A DNA stretch of 56,459 nucleotides from Chloroflexaceae bacterium (lineage in GTDB: Bacteria > Chloroflexota > Chloroflexia > Chloroflexales > Chloroflexaceae). This document shows positions 30,091-41,164 of the stretch, piece after piece. The notes under the pieces are model-generated. The model made no database searches. It was not told the DNA's origin and worked only from the letters and a program-made list of their open reading frames with translations. Numbering within the stretch: the stretch's first letter is position 1; each line of letters begins with the position of its first letter. A program made the translations under genes and the position numbers. Location of the stretch: positions 1-56,459 of the forward strand of contig JAAUSQ010000002.1 in assembly GCA_012033195.1 (NCBI GenBank), written 5' to 3'.

Positions 30091-31824
30091 ATGAGTGAAG
30101 ACCACGTACGTATTTTTGATACCACGTTGCGTGATGGCGAGCAGGCTCCGGGCTGCACCATGACGCTGGAAGAGAAGCTGGCCGTAGCGCGGCAACTGGC
30201 CCGCCTGAATGTCGATATCATCGAGGCAGGCTTCCCGGCGGCCTCCCCTGGCGACTGGGCCGCTGTGCATCAGATCGCGCAGGAGGTTGGCACACCGGAT
30301 GGCCCGATGATTGCAGCACTGGCCCGCGCCAACAAAGACGACATTGAGAAAGCATGGACAGCTATTCAGCCTGCGGCAAAGAAGCGTATTCACACCTTTA
30401 TCTCGTCATCGGATATCCACATCGAACATCAGCTTCGCTCGACCCGCGAGAAGGTGCTGGAGAAGGTGCGCGAGATGGTGCGCTTTGCCCGCTCGTTATG
30501 CGACAATATCGAGTTTTCGCCGATGGACGCCACCCGCTCGGATATTCAGTATGTCTATACCATGCTTGCTATCGCCATCGAAGAAGGCGCAACCACGCTG
30601 AATATTCCCGATACGGTCGGCTATGCCACCCCTGAAGACTACGGCGACCTGATCGCTGGTATCATCGAAAACGTACCTGGTGCCCGCAAGGTTACCCTTT
30701 CGACGCACTGCCACGACGACCTCGGCATGGCCGTCGCAAACAGCCTCTCCGGGGTGAGTGCTGGCGCACGTCAGATCGAGTGTACCATCAACGGCATTGG
30801 CGAACGGGCGGGCAATGCCTCGCTCGAAGAGGTGGTAATGGCGCTGCACACCCGCGCCGCCTTCTACGAAGTTCGCAGCCAGATCAATACCCACGAACTG
30901 GCCCGTGCTAGCCGTCTGGTGAGCAGCTTCACGGGTATTCCTATTCCGCCCAACAAGGCGATTGTGGGGGCCAATGCCTTCGCCCACGAGTCGGGCATTC
31001 ATCAGGATGGCGTGCTGAAGCACCGCCAGACCTACGAGATTATGAGTGCCGAGACCGTGGGCCTGGAAAGCAACACCCTCGTACTGGGCAAACATAGCGG
31101 ACGGCACGCCTTCCGGCGGCATCTGGAAGAGATGGGCTACACGCTGAACGATGAAGATTTTCAGCACGTCTTCACGCGCTTCAAAGAGCTGTGCGACCGC
31201 AAGAAGCACGTGGACGACCGCGACATCGAGGCGCTGGTGATGGGTGAAACACAGCGCATTCCCGAAATCTATCGGCTGGAGCATGTGCAGGTAACGTGTG
31301 GCACGGGCGTGGTGCCGGTCGCTACGGTCAAGCTGATTGGCCCCGATGAGCAGGTGTTTATTGATAGCGACCAGGGCACAGGCCCGGTCGATGCCCTCTA
31401 CAAAGCAATTAACCGGATTGTGCAGCGCCCCAACGAATTGGTTGAGTTTGCTATCAACGCCGTGACTGAAGGGCTTGATGCGGTTGCCGAAGTAACCGTG
31501 CGGATTAAAGAACAACAGAACAGCACCAGCAATGGCAATGGCAACGGCGCAGGCGACGACAACGGCAGCACCTCACGCGGCACAGGGGTGCGCTCGCAGT
31601 TCTCGATTGTCAACCGCGCCCATACCTATAGCGGCTATGGTGTCAACACCGATATTCTGGTGGCGGCGGCAGAAGCGTATATGCTGGCGCTCAACAAGAT
31701 GCTGGCCGTCAAGCAGCAGCGCATCGATGCCGAGGCCGCAGCCTACGCCGCCGGATACAACCGCGACGCGGCAACCTATGCGGTCGATCTGTTCGGCAAA
31801 AATATCACCAGTAAGGCAGAATAA
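30091..31824 (+). CDS. leuA: 2-isopropylmalate synthase
   Basis: VRIFDTTLRDGEQAPGCTMTLEEKLAVARQLARLNVDIIEAGFPAASPGDW; STHCHDDLGMAVANSLSGVSAGARQIECTINGIGERAGNASLEEVVMAL. Confidence 0.95.
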   Translation: MSEDHVRIFDTTLRDGEQAPGCTMTLEEKLAVARQLARLNVDIIEAGFPAASPGDWAAVHQIAQEVGTPDGPMIAALARANKDDIEKAWTAIQPAAKKRIHTFISSSDIHIEHQLRSTREKVLEKVREMVRFARSLCDNIEFSPMDATRSDIQYVYTMLAIAIEEGATTLNIPDTVGYATPEDYGDLIAGIIENVPGARKVTLSTHCHDDLGMAVANSLSGVSAGARQIECTINGIGERAGNASLEEVVMALHTRAAFYEVRSQINTHELARASRLVSSFTGIPIPPNKAIVGANAFAHESGIHQDGVLKHRQTYEIMSAETVGLESNTLVLGKHSGRHAFRRHLEEMGYTLNDEDFQHVFTRFKELCDRKKHVDDRDIEALVMGETQRIPEIYRLEHVQVTCGTGVVPVATVKLIGPDEQVFIDSDQGTGPVDALYKAINRIVQRPNELVEFAINAVTEGLDAVAEVTVRIKEQQNSTSNGNGNGAGDDNGSTSRGTGVRSQFSIVNRAHTYSGYGVNTDILVAAAEAYMLALNKMLAVKQQRIDAEAAAYAAGYNRDAATYAVDLFGKNITSKAE

Positions 31825-31830
31825 CAACTT

Positions 31831-32687
31831 ATGCAGACGATTGCATATCTGGGGCCGCCGGGTACCTTTTCGGAAGAAGCCGCCATCGCGTATGCCAGCA
31901 TCTACGAGGCGGTCCACTACCTGCCAGTGCAGAGTATTCCGGCGGTGGTCACGGCTATCGAAACCGATGCCGCCATCGCCGGAGTACTGCCCATCGAGAA
32001 CATGCTCGAAGGCAGTGTCAATGCAACGCTCGACCTGCTTATTCACGAAACAGGGTTGCGGATTGTGGGCGAAACAGTGATACCAATTCGGCAGTATCTG
32101 GTGGCGCGGCCCGACCTGAAGCTGACCGACGTTGCGGTATTGTATGGGCATCCGCAATCGCTGGGGCAGTGCCGCAAGTTTATCGAGCGCTGCCTGCCCG
32201 GTGTCACCACGGTTGCCTCGCTGAGCAATAGCGCCGCACCAGTAGAGGCACTCGCCGACTCGCGCCCTGCTGCGGCTATCAGCACGCTACGCGCCGCCGA
32301 GGTGAACGGTGCGGCGATACTGGCGCGTGAGATTGCCGATAATCGCAGCAACGTCACGCGCTTTATTGCGCTGGCCAGCACGATGCGGCCCCCACGGGCG
32401 ACGACAAAACGAGTTTTGCATTTTCGTTTCAAGAAGACCGCGCCGGTATTCTGGTGTCGGTGCTGCAAGTGCTGGCACAGGCGGGTATCAACATGACCAA
32501 GCTCGAATCGCGCCCGACCAAGGCCACGCTGGGCGAGTATATTTTTCTGGTTGATATCGCGGGCCACCGCACCGATGCGCCGATTGCACAGGTGCTTGAA
32601 CAGATCGAAGCACGTTCTGGGATGTTCAAAATATTTGGCAGCTATCCACGCTGGCGCGGCACCGAAACACAGCAGCACAGGCCATAG
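31831..32687 (+). CDS. pheA: Prephenate dehydratase (frameshift near 32382)
   Basis: IAYLGPPGTFSEEAA, PIENMLEGSVNATLDLL in ORF 31831-32496. The ACT domain (GILVSVLQVLAQAGINMTKLESRPTKATLGEYIFLVDI) continues in ORF 32454-32687. Confidence 0.88.
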
Positions 32688-32756
32688 GGAGCGAGCGGCC
32701 AGTGGTGCGGGACGACGGGAACCACACCCGAATGCAAGCAATAGGCAGAAGGAACT

Positions 32757-34351
32757 ATGCAAATCTTACTGTACGATACCACACTGCGCGATGGCGCACA
32801 ACGCGAGGGGCTTTCGTATTCGTGTGATGATAAGCTGAAGATTGCCCGCGCCTTGGACAACCTGGGCATTCATTATATTGAAGGTGGCTGGCCCGGCTCC
32901 AACCCGAAAGATGCCGAGTTCTTCCGTGCGGTGCGCCACGAGCCACTCAAGCACGCCCGCGTTGCGGCGTTTTGGCAGCACGCGCCGCCCCGGTTCGCGC
33001 TGCGATGAAGATGCCAACATCAGTGCGCTTGTGGAAGCCCAAACGCCCGTGGTTACGCTGGTCGGCAAAAGCTGGACGCTGCACGTTGAGCAGGTGCTCG
33101 AAACGACGCTCGACGAAAACCTGGCCATGATTGGCGAGAGCGTGGCCTACTTCAAGGCGCTCGACCGTGAGGTGTGCTACGATGCCGAGCACTTCTTCGA
33201 CGGTTACCGTGCCAACCCCGCCTATGCGATGGCAACGCTCGAAGCGGCCTATCATGCGGGTGCCGATTGTCTGGTACTGTGCGACACCAATGGCGGCTCG
33301 TTGCCCGACTGGGTGAGACAGACCGTGCAGGCAGTGCGCGAACGGCTCCCAGACGCGAGCCTCGGTATTCACACGCACAACGACGGGGCGCTGGCGGTGG
33401 CGAATGCGCTGGCGGCGGTGACAGGCTGGCTGTATACATGTACAGGGCACTATCAACGGCTACGGCGAGCGCTGTGGCAATATGGACGTGATCCCGCTGA
33501 TTGCCAACCTGCAACTCAAGCTCGGTTATACCTGTATCAGCGCCGAGCAGTTGCGCTCACTCAGCGAGGTATCACATTATGTCGCGGCAATTGCCAACCT
33601 CAACCCCGACCATCACGCGCCGTATGTGGGGCGCAGTGCGTTCGCGCACAAAGGCGGTATTCACGTGGCGGCGATTGCGAAAGTGGAAGAGAGCTACCAG
33701 CACATCGACCCGACCCTGGTTGGTAACCAGATGCGGGTTGTGGTTAGTGAGCTATCGGGGCGCGGCAATATCCGGATGCGGGCGCAAGAACTGGGCCTGA
33801 CTCCCGGCGGCAACGAGCGCACGCTGGTACAGCAGATCAAAGAACTGGAAAACCGGGGCTTTCAGTTTGAGGCGGCAGAGGGTAGCTTTGAAATGCTGGT
33901 GCGCCGCAGCGACCCGAACTATCAATCACCGTTTGAACTGCTGGACTTCACCGTGATTGTTGAGAAGCGAGGCGATAACCAGATTTATTCGCAGGCCACC
34001 ACCCGTGTCCGGGTCGGTGATCAGGTGATGCACACCGCTGCCGATGGCGACGGTCCGGTCAATGCGCTTGACGTCGCTATTCGTAAGGCGTTGCTGCCTT
34101 ATTACCCCCAACTGGCCGAGGTGAAGCTAGCCGACTTCAAGGTACGCATTATTGATGAGCACCGGGGCACGGCGGCGGTTCCGCGTGTGGTGATTGAAAG
34201 CATGCGCGGCGAAGAACGTTGGAGTACAATTGGTGCATCACAAAATATTATTGAGGCAAGCTGGATGGCACTCTGGGATAGCCTGGAGTTACCGCTCGCC
34301 CGCGATGATGAACAACAGAAAACACGAGCAAGGAAGGAAGTAGAAGGATGA
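32757..34351 (+). CDS. cimA: Citramalate synthase (two frame breaks near 32970 and 33421)
   Basis: [107 protein letters not shown] across three ORFs. Confidence 0.88.
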
Positions 34352-34357
34352 GCAACC

Positions 34358-35794
34358 GTGCACCCGCGCACCCTGTTTGATAAGGTCTGGGCCGCCCACG
34401 AAGTGCGCCCGCAGCAGGCCGATACGCCGGCAGTGCTGTATATTGATCTGCATCTGGTTCACGAGGTAACGTCGCCGCAGGCGTTTACCATGCTGCGCGA
34501 ACGCGGCCTGCAGGTGCGCCGCCCCGACCGCACGCTGGCGACGATGGATCATAGCACGCCGACTACGCCGCGCAATAGCCTCGGCATTATTCCTGTTACC
34601 GATGGACAGGCCGCCGCACAGCTTGATCGACTGCGAAAGAATTGCGCCGACTTCGGTATTCCGCTCTTTGAACTGGGCAGCGCCAATCAGGGCATCGTCC
34701 ACGTGATCGGGCCGGAGCAGGGGCTTACCCAACCTGGTATGACCATCGTCTGCGGTGATAGCCACACCAGCACCCATGGCGCATTCGGGGCGCTGGCGTT
34801 TGGCATCGGTACCAGCGAGGTGGGGCATGTGCTGGCAACGCAGTGCCTGATCCAGAATCGCCCGCAGACATGCGCGGTACGGGTGAATGGCCGCTTGCAA
34901 ACTGGCGTGAGTGCCAAAGATATTATTCTGGCCATCATCGCCAAGATCGGTGTGGGCGGCGGCACGGGCTATGTCTTTGAATATATGGGTGAGGCCATCC
35001 GCGCCCTTTCGATGGAAGAGCGCATGACAATCTGCAATATGAGCATCGAAGGCGGCGCACGGGCTGGTATGGTCGCGCCCGATGACACCACCTTCGAATA
35101 TATTGCAGGCCGCCCCTTTGCACCGCAGGGTGCCGATTGGGAAGCGGCGGTAGCTCGCTGGCACACACTGCCCACCGACGAAGGCGCGGTGTACGACCGG
35201 GTGATCGAACTGGATGCAACCACGCTCACGCCCATGATTACCTACGGCACCAATCCGGGCATGGGCATGCCGATTGATGGCGTGGTCCCCTCACCGGATG
35301 AGATGAGCGATCCGAGTGCGCGTACCACGCTCGACAAGGCGCTGAAGTATATGGACTTGCAGCCGGGTCAGCCGTTGCTTGGGCATCCGGTTGATGTGGT
35401 GTTTCTGGGCAGTTGCACCAACTCGCGCATCAGCGACTTGCGGCAGGCAGCGCGGCTGATGCAGGGGCAGAAGGTGGCTCCTGGGGTGCGAATGATGGTG
35501 GTGCCTGGTTCGCAGCAGGTGAAGGCACAGGCCGAGCGCGAGGGACTGGATGCGATTTTTAAAGAGGCGGGAGCCGAATGGCGCGAGGCGGGTTGCTCGA
35601 TGTGCATTGCGATGAATGGCGATCAGCTTGCGCCGGGGCAGTATGCCGTCAGCACCAGCAACCGCAACTTCGAAGGACGGCAGGGCAAGGGCGGGCGCAC
35701 GTTCCTCGCTAGCCCGCTGACCGCCGTTGCAACCGCTATCAATGGTAAAGTCACCGATGTACGCGAGATGCTAACCGAGCCAGTCGGGGTGTAA
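34358..35794 (+). CDS. leuC: 3-isopropylmalate dehydratase large subunit
   Basis: GTG start. [78 protein letters not shown]. Confidence 0.96.
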   Translation: MHPRTLFDKVWAAHEVRPQQADTPAVLYIDLHLVHEVTSPQAFTMLRERGLQVRRPDRTLATMDHSTPTTPRNSLGIIPVTDGQAAAQLDRLRKNCADFGIPLFELGSANQGIVHVIGPEQGLTQPGMTIVCGDSHTSTHGAFGALAFGIGTSEVGHVLATQCLIQNRPQTCAVRVNGRLQTGVSAKDIILAIIAKIGVGGGTGYVFEYMGEAIRALSMEERMTICNMSIEGGARAGMVAPDDTTFEYIAGRPFAPQGADWEAAVARWHTLPTDEGAVYDRVIELDATTLTPMITYGTNPGMGMPIDGVVPSPDEMSDPSARTTLDKALKYMDLQPGQPLLGHPVDVVFLGSCTNSRISDLRQAARLMQGQKVAPGVRMMVVPGSQQVKAQAEREGLDAIFKEAGAEWREAGCSMCIAMNGDQLAPGQYAVSTSNRNFEGRQGKGGRTFLASPLTAVATAINGKVTDVREMLTEPVGV

Positions 35795-35835
35795 CGTAGA
35801 TACCAGGCACAAGAAGACAGGAGCATACACAGCAT

Positions 35836-36450
35836 ATGGAACCAGTAAGCACATTCGCGGCACAGGCGGCGGCCCTGCCGATAGAAAATATCGACACCGA
35901 CCAGATTATTCCGGCGAGCTATCTGAAAGTGACCGATAAGGCTGGACTCGCCGAGGGGTTGTTTTCGAACTGGCGCTACAACGCCGACGGCACCCTGAAT
36001 GCTGACTTTGTTTTGAATAGACCGGAGAGCGCGGACGCCCGGATCTTGATTGCGGGCAACAACTTCGGCTGTGGTAGCTCACGCGAGCACGCACCGTGGG
36101 CATTGATTGGCTATGGCTTTAAGGCCATCATCAGTACCTACTTTGCCGATATCTTCTGCAACAACGCACTGAAGAACGGCCTGCTGCCGATCACGGTAGA
36201 CACCGAGACATACTACCAACTGGTGAGTATGTGTGAAGAAGACCCGTCAACCACGCTGACGGTCGATCTGGAGAATCAGACGGTTATCCTGCCCGAAGGC
36301 CAGCAGGTGAGCTTCCCTATTGATGGATTTGCCAAGTACTGCCTGCTCAATGGGGTTGATCAACTGGGCTTTTTGCAGCAACAGGAAGAGGCCATCGCTG
36401 CATTCGAAGCCAGCCATTCACAGCCTGTCGCCACTATATCCCCCGCTTGA
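35836..36450 (+). CDS. leuD: 3-isopropylmalate dehydratase small subunit
   Basis: [45 protein letters not shown]. Confidence 0.95.
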   Translation: MEPVSTFAAQAAALPIENIDTDQIIPASYLKVTDKAGLAEGLFSNWRYNADGTLNADFVLNRPESADARILIAGNNFGCGSSREHAPWALIGYGFKAIISTYFADIFCNNALKNGLLPITVDTETYYQLVSMCEEDPSTTLTVDLENQTVILPEGQQVSFPIDGFAKYCLLNGVDQLGFLQQQEEAIAAFEASHSQPVATISPA

Positions 36451-36476
36451 ATGTAAACACAGGCTGCATACGACGA

Positions 36477-36513
36477 AGCACCTCTCTGGGAGCATTGCCG
36501 GAGAGGTGTGCTA
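36477..36513. terminator. Terminator-like hairpin between convergent leuD and the sigma factor gene
   Basis: CACCTCTC (36479-36486) / GAGAGGTG (36501-36508), stem extendable via a bulge to AGC/GCT. Confidence 0.45.
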
Positions 36514-36517
36514 CTGT

Positions 36518-37324
36518 TTATGCAAGACCAAGCCACGCCCGCACGTCATCATCGTTGCGCACAATGTCGCGGGCTTTGTGTGCTATCATCCGTACTCGCG
36601 GATAATGCAGATTGGTTTTGCGTACAATATCGGACAGCGAAAACCCCTCAAACGCCCACAGATGGAATATAAGTGCAGGTTGTTCGCCCAGCGTATCCAT
36701 CAGCAATTGTCGCACCATCATAGCCAGGATTGCTTCTTCAGCAATCTGCTCTGGCTGTTGCTCTTCACTTAGGAGATAGTTCCATTCATCCGAGGACTTG
36801 AGCGAGTCGACAGTTTTATTGCGTCCGTTCCGCTGCGATTGAGCATCACGGCGGTCGCGCAGGAAACGGCGTACTGCTACCGAGTAAGACCACGTCGAAA
36901 ACCGGCTCTCGTAACGAAACTTATCCATTGAGCGAAAAATCTCGAGGACGACGTTCTGCACAATATCATCCCACTCAATTGTGGTCGCCTTTTCAATGGT
37001 GTGACGGCTCCACAGATAGGCATTTACCGAACTCATATGCTGTTTCCAGATATCATTGGACTCTGGATTTTCTGCGCTCAGCATCGCTTGAACCTGCTGG
37101 TGATCGAGATGGTAGTTCTGTAATATCTGATCAAGTTGACTATCCAATACCTCAGCGGTGACAAGCTTACACACAGCGGCAATATACGACTCTACTTGCA
37201 GAGGGGTAAGATTCCAACCAAGCTGATTGTTGAGTGACGCAACAGCAGCAGTCACACGCACATTAAGCGAGGTTTCTGGTTCTTCCATAGCGGGGGTCCT
37301 TTCCATCCTGGTACGTTGTATCAA
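36518..37324 (-). CDS. RNA polymerase sigma factor, sigma-70 / ECF-like, with an N-terminal extension
   Basis: WDDIVQNVVLEIFRSMDKFRYESRFSTWSYSVAVRRFLRDRRD (sigma2-like) and LGEQPALIFHLWAFEGFSLSDIVRKTNLHYPRVRMIAHKARDIV (sigma4-like). Confidence 0.7.
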   Translation of the reverse strand: MIQRTRMERTPAMEEPETSLNVRVTAAVASLNNQLGWNLTPLQVESYIAAVCKLVTAEVLDSQLDQILQNYHLDHQQVQAMLSAENPESNDIWKQHMSSVNAYLWSRHTIEKATTIEWDDIVQNVVLEIFRSMDKFRYESRFSTWSYSVAVRRFLRDRRDAQSQRNGRNKTVDSLKSSDEWNYLLSEEQQPEQIAEEAILAMMVRQLLMDTLGEQPALIFHLWAFEGFSLSDIVRKTNLHYPRVRMIAHKARDIVRNDDDVRAWLGLA

Positions 37325-37803
37325 TTAGACCGTTTATTGTTTGGTAATGTAGTTCCCATGATATATGGGATTGACCATAGCACAGTAAAGATATTTTCGA
37401 GGAGAAGGGAAAAACGATTACTGTGTTACCAATCAGGTTTTAAGCAGTCACGTATATTCCAGGCGATGCGGCGGGCATGCCTTGTACCAACCGAATGGGC
37501 GGCGTTGTTCGGGTAAATTGGCTTGATATTTACACGAACCTGTTTTATATCTATTGAGACGTATTCAGTCTAACACAAATAGTATTTTTTGCCTAGAGCA
37601 AAATACGTCATATGGAGCATAGAATTCTGGAACATAAGGAAGAATATCTACACTTATGCTTCTTTTTGTTAAAATAACGTAGAAAAAGACAATGCTATCG
37701 TTGAGAATTTATTTATTTTAATAATTGAACCAAAATAATGACACTATGAGTCATAGGTGCATGATCACCGTTGCTGATTTGCCAATCCAGTCTCAGCGAT
37801 TAC

Positions 37804-38711
37804 TTAGATATGAGCATAGATCATGGTGTTGGTGGTAACGGTATCGCCCTGATTAAGTTTTCGTATATTAGATGTAGCACCAAATGTTCGTATACCTACA
37901 ATTTCGGCAAGTTGATATCCTTCGTTGCGGAGAAATGCCAGGATTTCTTCCACCGACGAGTCGAAGCTCGGCAGGTTGTGCGGATGAACTTCTAAAAAGA
38001 GAGTAGGGTGTTTGCGGAGAAGCTGCTGCATCCCACGTAGCACATTCATTTCGGCACCTTCTACATCTATTTTGAAAAGATCAGGGGTGACTGGTTTATC
38101 GGCAAAAAAGGTATCGAGTGTCACTGCTGGCACGGTGATAGTCTTATTGTCATTGTCTTTGTTGGTTAACATCCGGGTGCCTGCACCTGTGTAGCGGCGG
38201 CGGCGTCGTACGAAGCTGTACCGACCGTATCAGAGACGGCGGCATTGAGCAGATGAACGTTCTGCAATTGATTCAGCTCAATATTGCGGCGGGCGACGTT
38301 GGAGGTCGCCTGCGACATCTCGAAACCATAGACTGGACGCTGGAGCATGAGTTTGCCAGCAAGACAAGAATAATATCCGAGATGGGTGCCCACATCAGCA
38401 AAGCAGCGCGATTGAACCAGGTGGGTCATCAACAGGCGCGTCACCTTTTCTTCGTAGATTTTACCGCCTGCAAGGTCGGGAAAGAACCACTGCCGCGAGA
38501 GAAAATCCTCAGTTGAATATCTGACGTGCACGCCGCCAAAGTGCAGATCAAAATGCTTGACATTGCCATAGCGCATATTCACCCAGGCATAGCCGGCATA
38601 GTTGGATAGTATGCGGGGAAGGCGTTGTAATCGAGATATTATCTTTGCCAGGGAGCTTTTCTTCCCTGAGCGATGCCCCACTGGGGGCAAAGCCGATGGA
38701 TTGTTTGGCAT
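37804..38711 (-). CDS. FkbM family methyltransferase (frameshift near 38176)
   Basis: ORF 38166-38711 (CFADVGTHLGYYSCLAGKL...GFEMSQATSNVARRNIELNQL) joins ORF 37804-38172 (LDTFFADKPVTPDLFKIDVEGAEMNVLRGMQQLLRKHPTLFLEVHP). Confidence 0.85.
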
Positions 38712-38793
38712 AAGTCCATTCCTCTAACACAGTCGATAAAACTGCACGTCATAATACGGCAGCATTGCAAATAAATCAAGCGCAACCCGGTAC

Positions 38794-38821
38794 TTTACGG
38801 ATAACAACAACCAGTTATAAT
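38794..38821 (+). promoter_or_regulatory. Possible promoter upstream of the CHAT-SIR2 gene
   Basis: TTTACG (38794-38799), 16-nt spacer, TATAAT (38816-38821). Confidence 0.3.
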
Positions 38822-39006
38822 GGCATGCTATACAGGTCATCTGTTTTACTTAACTCTGATACTTGCACTGATGCAGTAATATACAACCAACAATCCCACA
38901 CCAGAGCAGTACGAGCATAGGATGTCAATGCTGCCTTGTGTACTATCTCATATAGAGTTACGATGCGCTCGCATACCTATTTTTGATCAGTAAGTGCGGT
39001 GCGGTG

Positions 39007-41134
39007 ATGATACAGCAACCATCTACCCTATCATATGCCGATCTTGAGATCGGGTTACATCGGCGGGCTAATGCCCGCTATAGCGTTGAGATGAGCTTTA
39101 GCCAGCCTGATAGCGACACCGACATTCGCCTGCACCGCAACGAGCCTGTTCTCTTCAGTATCGATCTGAACCAGCTTGCCAGGCTACAGGGCGACCCTGC
39201 CGAATATGGGCGGGTGCTGGGAGCTAGTCTCTTTACTGAAGCGGTGACCACGGTCTATACTCAGGCGCTCAGCGTGGTGCAATCGCGGGAGATGGGTCTC
39301 CGGGTGCGCTTGCTGATCGGGCCGAGTGCGCCCGAATTGCACAGCTTGCGCTGGGAAACGCTGCGCGAACCGCAAAACGGCAATCTCCTCCTGACTAACG
39401 AAGGCACGGTGCTCTCACGCTACCTCAGCAGCCAGGACTGGCGACCGGTGCGGCTGCGCTCACGCGAGCAGTTGCGTGCCCTGGTAGTGGTAGCCAACCC
39501 CGCCGACCTCGCCGACTACCAACCCGGTGGGCAAACGTTGGCCCCCTTTGATACCCAGAAAGAACTGGCCCGTACCAGCTTTGAGGATATCAGCGTGCAG
39601 GTGCTGACCGAGCAGGGCACCGTCACCCTGAACACGATTGCGGCCCATCTCCGGGATGGCTACGATATCCTGTATCTCGCCGCGCATGGCGCACTGGTCA
39701 ACAATGAGCCATACCTCTGGATGGAAAACGAAGCAGGCCTTGCTGCCGTGATACCTGCTAGCGAACTGGTAACGCGTATCCGGGAACTGCGCCAGCCGCC
39801 GCGCTTGATTGTGCTGGCTTCGTGTCAGAGTGCGGGCACAGGTAACGACTATGGCCCGAGCCGCAACGAGGCCCTGCTCGCGCTTGGCCCACAACTTGCA
39901 GGGGCTGGTGTTCCGGCGGTTGTGGCAATGCAGGGCAATATCGCCGTAAAAACGGTTGACCAGTTTTTGCCGGCCTTCTTCGCGGAGTTGCAGCGCGACG
40001 GACAGATCGACCGGGCAATGGCGGCGGCACGCGGTGCTATCCGCACCGAAAACGACTGGTGGATGCCCGTACTCTTTTATGCGCCTCAAGAGCGGGCGGC
40101 TCTGGTATGTGCCCGGCTTTGGTGGCGATAGCAACGACTTTGAGAAGTGGCCTGCATTGGTCCGCAACATCCAGCGCGGCAACGCTACACCCATCATCGG
40201 CCCGCACCTGAACACCCACGCGCTCACTCCGCTAGCCGATATTGCCCGCCAGTGGGCCGACGATTACCACTTCCCACTGGCACCCTACCAGCGCGAAGAC
40301 CTCGCCCAGGTTGCCCAGTTTCTCTCGGTCAGCCAGGATTTTCAGTTTCCGCGTGAAGAACTGCTCGAAAAGCTCCGCACCGACCTGATCACCCGCTACG
40401 AGCACCTGCTCACGAATGGCCTGGATGAAGCGGCGATGCTGCACGAGTTGATGGAGGCGGTCAACAGCTACAACCGCAGCCACAACCCGAACGACCCGTA
40501 CAAGATCCTGGCCGAACTGCCCATCCCGATCTACATCACGGCAGACTTCAGTACGGCACTGAGTGAAGCACTACGGGCGGCAGGCAAAGACCCACAGATA
40601 GAAATCTGTCGTTGGCACGCCGACCTTGAGCAGTTGCCGTCAATCTACACCGACGACCCACGCTATCAGCCCAGTGTTGAACAGCCCCTTATTTATCATC
40701 TGTTCGGAGTGATTGACGAACCTGATTCGCTGGTGATTACCGAAGATGACTACTTCGATTACCTGCTGGGAGTGGCGACCAACAACGACCTGATCCCGGT
40801 GGATGTGCGACAGGCGCTAGCCAATACCGGGCTTGTCTTTGTGGGGTTTAATCTGGACGAGTGGAACTTCCGTGTTATCTTCCGCAGCCTGATCAAGCAG
40901 GAGGGGCGCGGACGCCGCCGCCGCTATGCCCACGTTGCCGCACAGGTCAACCCCGATGAAGACCGCATTCTGAAGCCCGAAGGGGCGCGGCGCTATCTCG
41001 AAACCTATTTTCACGACGCGGATATTGACATTTTCTGGGGAAGTGGTGAAGAATTCATCAAGGCATTGCATACTAATATTGGTAACGGCAACGCTGCCCC
41101 CACCCGCCGCAGCACCGCAAGCCGCCGCCGTTAA
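39007..41134 (+). CDS. CHAT-domain (caspase-like) protease fused to a SIR2-like (SIR2_2-type) domain; frame break at 40075-40078
   Basis: CHAT His and Cys motifs ILYLAAHGALVNNEPYLWMENEAG and LIVLASCQSAGTGNDYG. Correcting TTTT to TTT gives WWMPVLFMRLKSGRLWYVPGFGGDSNDFEKWPALVRNIQRG, then IPIYITADFSTALSEAL...PLIYHLFG...LVITEDDYFDYL...VFVGFNLDEWNFRVIFRSL. Confidence 0.85.
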
Positions 41135-41164
41135 TATGACCCATCAGGTGTTACAGGAACCAGT

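Noticed and set aside
32454-32687. Stand-alone ACT-domain protein
   Set aside because: It is the C-terminal ACT domain of pheA separated by one missing base near 32382.
40060-40150. Programmed ribosomal frameshift in the CHAT-SIR2 gene
   Set aside because: The break is a TTTT homopolymer, and similar breaks occur in many housekeeping genes across the window. Sequencing error is the simpler explanation.
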